Below are positions 59,584 through 64,000 of a stretch of DNA of 64,000 nucleotides, one piece after another; position 1 is the first letter of the stretch; each line of letters begins with the position of its first letter. The stretch lies in NCBI GenBank assembly GCA_036971715.1, contig JAVHJL010000001.1:3038001-3102000 (forward strand), written 5' to 3'. Below the pieces are notes generated by a model, which ran no database searches, had not been told where the DNA came from, and was given only the letters and a program-made list of their open reading frames with translations. The position numbers and the translations under genes were made by a program. Source of the stretch: Arthrobotrys musiformis. Its lineage: Eukaryota > Ascomycota > Orbiliomycetes > Orbiliales > Orbiliaceae.

Positions 59584-60927
59584 ACGGAACAATTGCTATG
59601 GCAGGCCCATATCATCATCTTCTTATCAAAAACCAAAAAAGTTTAGATGGATATGGCCAATGACGAAAGTATGATTTCGAGACCGGGGCCTCATATTGAA
59701 TTGAATATTCACCTAGGAATCCCCTCCTCCTTCACCGACCAATGAGGATAATTAAGTATATATCCCTCGACATCATAGGCAAAAGTTAATCTTGCGAACG
59801 ACATTCAAAATACGGCTGTCTCCCTCTCTCTCCCTATCTTGCTCCTGTTTAAATTATTTTCGTTTCCAGGAAAATGGAGGACAAGAAGAAGGAAAGGGGG
59901 ACGGCCTCTTCAATAGTACATAGTGTTTTTTATCTCTCCCCGTTGTCTTCCTTTTGACTATGTTTAAACTCCGGGTTCATGTTTATATCAATCATCCCTT
60001 CTTATTACTCTTCTTTCTCCTTATTTCCTAAGCTTTCATTGACTGCCTTTTGGACTCTCTTGTACGATATAAAAATACTTCCTACATAGAGTTTTTCCTT
60101 GTCATCCGTCCGCGCATTGTTTCTCACCGACATCATCTTCATCTTCATTCGTCCATTCACCCGCCGCCGCCCGCCGCCAGTTAGTTGAGCTGCCATGCAA
60201 TGCGGTGACATGACATGGCCCACCGAATCCCAACAGTATCCTCACGGTCACATGTGCTGGGACTCCACCAAAACAGAGAAAAATTAATCTCACGTTCATA
60301 ATAAGATCACATCATACGGACTGGCTGCACTATCAGCAGCAAGCCCGCAAGGTAGGCAGTTTTAAAATTTTGTGGTTCGACCTGCTCGAAAAATCAAGCT
60401 TGGCTGCGTTCACATGGCGAAAAAGTGGCCGCGGCATTGTTCCGGTGTGCCTGCCAAAAGTCTCAGGCTCCTTCTTTCTTCGTCATGTCTTCACTCGCTT
60501 CCCCGGATTCAACCACAACCACATTCTCTCTCTTCCTCCAGGCCGTTCTCCATAAAACTCAGCTGTCCCCCGTATTGCTTCGATATCAATATCAATACCA
60601 ATACGGACACGCCCCGGCCTGGACGTATTCATACATACCATCATATCTGTATAGATAATTATATGCGCTAGGTTGTTCCGGCGCTGCACTGGCCACAGCG
60701 CTGCGACAAACACCACTACCGCACCGAACTAACGAACAACTGCTCTACTTCGGTACTTAAGTACTTAAGTACTTAAATACTTACTTACTTACATCATCAC
60801 TATTACCAGGCACAAGGGACGCTTCTGATCTAGCTAAACCAGGCCGCGGTCGCTGGTCGGGGCCATCTTGCTCTCCCCGAGAGCATAAACCGGGTTTAAT
60901 TTGTTGATCTCTTGAACTTAAACCACC
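59584..60927. other. Intergenic: ATP20 3' flank and PXA2 promoter
   Basis: No gene supported. An ACTTAAGT-type repeat lies at 60753-60791, about 140-175 bp before the PXA2 ATG. Other content is mixed sequence. Confidence 0.55.
60753..60791. repeat. GTACTTAA / TTAC repeat in PXA2 promoter
   Basis: Three to four near-exact GTACTTAA units followed by TTAC units. Similar TACTTAAGTAC-like words occur near 17465 and in other intergenic DNA of the window, so it may be a general promoter or low-complexity word here. Confidence 0.7.
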
Positions 60928-63653
60928 ATGGCTGCGCAATCTACCTTACGTACCCGGATCTCCAAGTTTCTCGCTGGATATTTCCGCTTGCTCGCCCAGT
61001 CTCCAAAATCCCAGCGTCTAGCTGGTGCTGCAGTTCTCTGCGCCCTTGTTATCGCAGGGTTCGACAGGCGTCGGAGATGGAAACAGCAAGATGAAGAACA
61101 GAAGCGTGGGAGGGAGTTGGTCCGACGGAATTCTGGGATTATAGGCAAGGATGGCAGTTACACTATCTACGTGCCGCATCCCAGATACGGCACCACAAAG
61201 GTTGTTATAAAACCCACAAAGAAGACGACATTCGAGGCGCACAGACGGCTGTTTTTGAGCGGGCCGAGAGGCAAAGGGCAATATGGTAAGTTACAATCTA
61301 CATGAATACGTCATCTATCATGTATGGGGCTTTCATGAATTCGATCGGCTAACAGACAATGGCATCCAGTATCTGGCACCCCGCCACCAAACACAAAGCC
61401 TGGTCTCAACCTCGCCTTCTTGCACCAATTCCTCTCTCTTCTTTCCATTTGTCTTCCTCGAATTGACTCCCGAGGTACTCTTCTTTTAATGCTTCATACC
61501 ATTGCTCTAATCTCCAGAACATATCTCTCTCTTGTAATCGCCCGTCTTGATGGTAGCATCGTCCGCGACCTCGTCGCCGGAAACGGTAAAGCCTTCTCGG
61601 TCGGTATCTTGAAATGGTTGGGTGTTGGTGCTATCGCCAGCTACACAAATGCCGGTATCAAATATCTCCAGTCTAAGATCTCTATCGAATTCCGAACGAG
61701 ATTGACGAGATACATCCACGATCTCTACCTCAACGACCGCCTGGGTTACTATAAACTTACAAACCTTGATGGCGGCGTCGGAACTGGAGCCGATCAATTC
61801 ATTACCACCGATCTGACACGTTTCTGCGATGAAGCTTCTGCGATCTACTCTTCGCTCGGAAAACCGTTCCTCGATCTTGTGGTTTTCAACTGGCAGCTTA
61901 TGCGCAGTCTTGGTCTGGCCGGTGTTGGTGGCCTTCTAAGCAACTATTTCCTTACCGCCTATGTCCTTAAGAAATACTCCCCGCCATTCGGTAAGCTTGC
62001 CGCAGTGCAAGCCAAGAAGGAGGGCGAATTCCGCGGCCTCCACTCTCGCTTGATCACTAATGCCGAGGAAATCGCTTTCTACGGTGGGTCCGAGATGGAG
62101 GGCGTATACCTCCACCGCGGCTTCGGAGAACTCAAGAACTGGATGGAGAATATTTACAGCATGAAAATCAGATACAACATGCTCGAGGACTTCATTCTCA
62201 AATACTCTTGGTCAGCCTTCGGATTCGTCATCACCTCCCTCCCCGTGTTCATGCCAGCATGGGCTGGTCTCGGTGGCCTGTTGGAAATGGCGAACAGCAA
62301 AGAAGCACCCTCCGCGGACCACGAGCGCCGCCGTGGTGAGGACCGAATGAAGGGTTTCATCACCAACAAGCGACTCATGTTGAGTTTGGCGGACGCCGGT
62401 GGTAGAATGATGTACAGCTTCAAAGACCTCAGCGAACTCGCTGGTTACACCTCACGGGTTTACACCCTGATCTCAACCCTTCACCGAGTCCACTCGAATG
62501 CCTACCCGATTCCGTCGAAGGGACATGCGGAACTATTCTCCATGGCCGACGTTCAGGGTACCATTCACAAGGGATTCGACGGTGTACGTCTGGAAAGCGT
62601 ACCAATCGTTGCACCGGCGTTGTATCCACGAGGAGGCGAAGAAATCATCGAGGATCTATCGGTGATTATCAAGGAAGGTGAACATCTCCTCATCATCGGA
62701 CCCAACGGTGCCGGCAAGAGCAGTGTTGCCCGCGTTGTCGCCGGCCTATGGCCTGTCTTCCGCGGATTGGTCAGTTTGCCACGTAACAGAGGTGAGGACG
62801 GTATCATGTTCTTGCCTCAAAGGACATACCTGTCCATGGGCACACTCCGTGATCAAGTCATCTACCCTCACACCGAGATGGATATGAGGACCTCGACCAA
62901 GAATGACGCCGAGCTCCAGAGGATTCTGGAGGCTGTTAGACTAGGTTACTTGAGGGACAGAGAAGGCGGCTGGGATACCCAGAAGGATTGGTCCAATGTC
63001 CTCAGTGGAGGTGAGAGACAGAGGATGGCGTTTGCCAGGCTGTTGTACCACGAGCCCAAGTATGCATTCGTCGATGAGGGTACCAGCGCTGTCAGCAGCG
63101 ACGTAGAGGGATTGTTGTACGAGACGGCAAAGGAACGAGGCATTAGTAAGTTTATTCCCTCCCCTTGAAATATTACATATTCGTTTAAGGGTTCTTGATT
63201 ACTAACAGTGACAAAAAAAATGTAGCTCTAATCACTATTTCAACTCGCGCCCAGTTGAAGAAATACCACACCTACCAGCTCCGCCTCGGTATGGGTGAAT
63301 ACGGCGCTGAATGGGAATTCGATCGCATCGGTGCCGAACGCGAGAGAATGAGCATTGAGAAGGAAATCAAGGAACTCGAAGAGAGACTTGCCAAGGTTGA
63401 CGATATGGAACAGAGGAAGGATGCTATTGAAGCCGAGCTCAAGAACGTTCTCATCGAAGGTGGTGGTGACTTGGGCGTCGTTGAAGCCGAGAGTCTCCCT
63501 GAGTCGGAAGAAGAAAAAGAGGAGGAGGAGAACCAAATACAGGGACCTGAGGTTGAGGTTGTGCCTGTCCTGGAAGAGGAGGGCTACGCTGCATCTAACG
63601 ATGACATCGCTGTCATTGACGACGAGAGCAGCAGTGGTACAGAGGCTAAGTAA
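60928..63653 (+). CDS. PXA2: Peroxisomal ABC half-transporter, ABCD family (Pxa2-like)
   Basis: Exons 60928-61285, 61370-63145, 63226-63653; 853 aa, the length of yeast Pxa2. ABCD half-transporters form a Pxa1-Pxa2 dimer that imports long-chain acyl-CoA into peroxisomes for beta-oxidation. The membrane domain (about 20-430) includes the EAA-like motif NAEEIAFYGG (350-359). The nucleotide-binding domain has Walker A GPNGAGKSS (563-571), signature LSGGERQRM (664-672) and Walker B YAFVDE (684-689). The H-loop reads LITISTRAQLKKYH, with Thr718 where Pxa1/ALDP has the switch His. The C-terminus is a charged coiled coil (EKEIKELEERLAKVDDMEQR) and an acidic tail. The start is CACCATGGCT, a strong context. 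The Pxa2 rather than Pxa1 call rests on the STR H-loop and tail, as I recall fungal members. Confidence 0.93.
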
Positions 63654-64000
63654 TGGGGAGATTCTTCATATTAATAAGTACTCACATACTTACGGTGGCT
63701 TGGAGTCATGTTGTTTTTGTATATTTTATCCTTCCGGATTTTTCTTCTATCTAGAAACGGGCGATGTCGCGCTTCTTCCTTTTTTATCATTCACAAACTG
63801 TATCATATACCCTGTATTTCTATATAGAAGGGATCCACATATTCTCAAGCGGTATATAGAATTATCACGGAAATCTTTTTTGTTTTTTTTTAAAAAAAAA
63901 AACAACCCCCACGTATGCATGCATTCATAAACTTCTTTTGAAACTTAGTTCGAATAAAGCGAACAAAAATGGATAACTAAAAGATACTTTTTTTTCGTTG
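63654..64000. other. 3' flank of PXA2 to window end
   Basis: Contains AATAAA near 63953 and a T-run directly followed by an A-run (about 63880-63902) that could fold as a simple hairpin. No further gene is visible before the window ends. Confidence 0.5.

Noticed and set aside
1..64000. CRISPR arrays, intact transposons, viral insertions, secondary-metabolite cluster, toxin genes
   Set aside because: None seen: no spaced direct repeats of array type, no transposase or reverse-transcriptase motifs, no viral protein remnants, and no synthase genes.

Overview
This window is nuclear DNA of a filamentous ascomycete (Pezizomycotina). The evidence is many short spliceosomal introns (about 50-110 bp, with GTAAGT/GTATGT-type donors), well-spaced single genes on both strands, a dispersed intron-containing tRNA gene, and best-matching gene families (a ppg1-type phosphatase with a long insert, an NrtA/CrnA-type nitrate transporter, a NirA/NIT4-type regulator, a Pxa2-type peroxisomal transporter) that are typical of moulds. 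Long gene-poor intervals, frequent microsatellites and moderate GC would fit an early-diverging class such as Orbilio- or Pezizomycetes, but that placement is a guess.

Layout. 0-2.9 kb: no gene seen. 2.9-6.0 kb (-): a large Pro/Gln-rich orphan protein with an internal 27-bp minisatellite. 6.6-8.6 kb (-): ten-exon glutathionyl-hydroquinone reductase (ECM4/omega-GST family) with a mitochondrial-type N-terminal extension; its promoter holds five Yap1-like sites in 126 bp. 9.2-12.6 kb (-): ubiquitin-activating enzyme E1 (UBA1), starting in a two-codon exon. 14.3-15.6 kb (-): acidic-tailed orphan. 15.6-23.3 kb: gene desert with microsatellites and one tRNA-His(GUG) gene. 23.3-24.3 kb (+): small orphan. 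24.6-25.5 kb (-): hemerythrin-like protein. 25.5-29.7 kb: no gene. 29.7-31.9 kb (-): AT-hook-like orphan. 31.9-37.7 kb: no gene. 37.7-39.3 kb (-): mitochondrial PflX-like radical SAM protein whose whole CxxxCxxC motif lies in a 29-nt exon. 40.2-41.7 kb (-): PPG1 phosphatase. 42.5-46.6 kb (+): tubulin cofactor D. 47.0-48.5 kb (-) and 51.1-54.3 kb (+): nitrate transporter and NirA-like activator, divergently arranged. 55.8-58.1 kb (-): ROK1 helicase, divergent from ATP synthase subunit g at 58.7-59.6 kb (+). 60.9-63.7 kb (+): Pxa2-like peroxisomal ABC half-transporter.

Most genes are unrelated housekeeping genes. The one functional pair is the nitrate transporter and the NirA-like factor: they face away from each other across 2.5 kb containing several GATA sites and, close to the transporter, two CTCCGTGG motifs in opposite orientation. 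Three products carry mitochondrial-type N-termini (reductase long form, radical SAM protein, ATP synthase g). I found no CRISPR array, no intact transposon and no biosynthetic cluster. The strongest leads are gene-structure and promoter features of known families plus four proteins I cannot assign. Exon borders were worked out by hand from splice signals, reading phase and family conservation; they have not been tested against transcripts.
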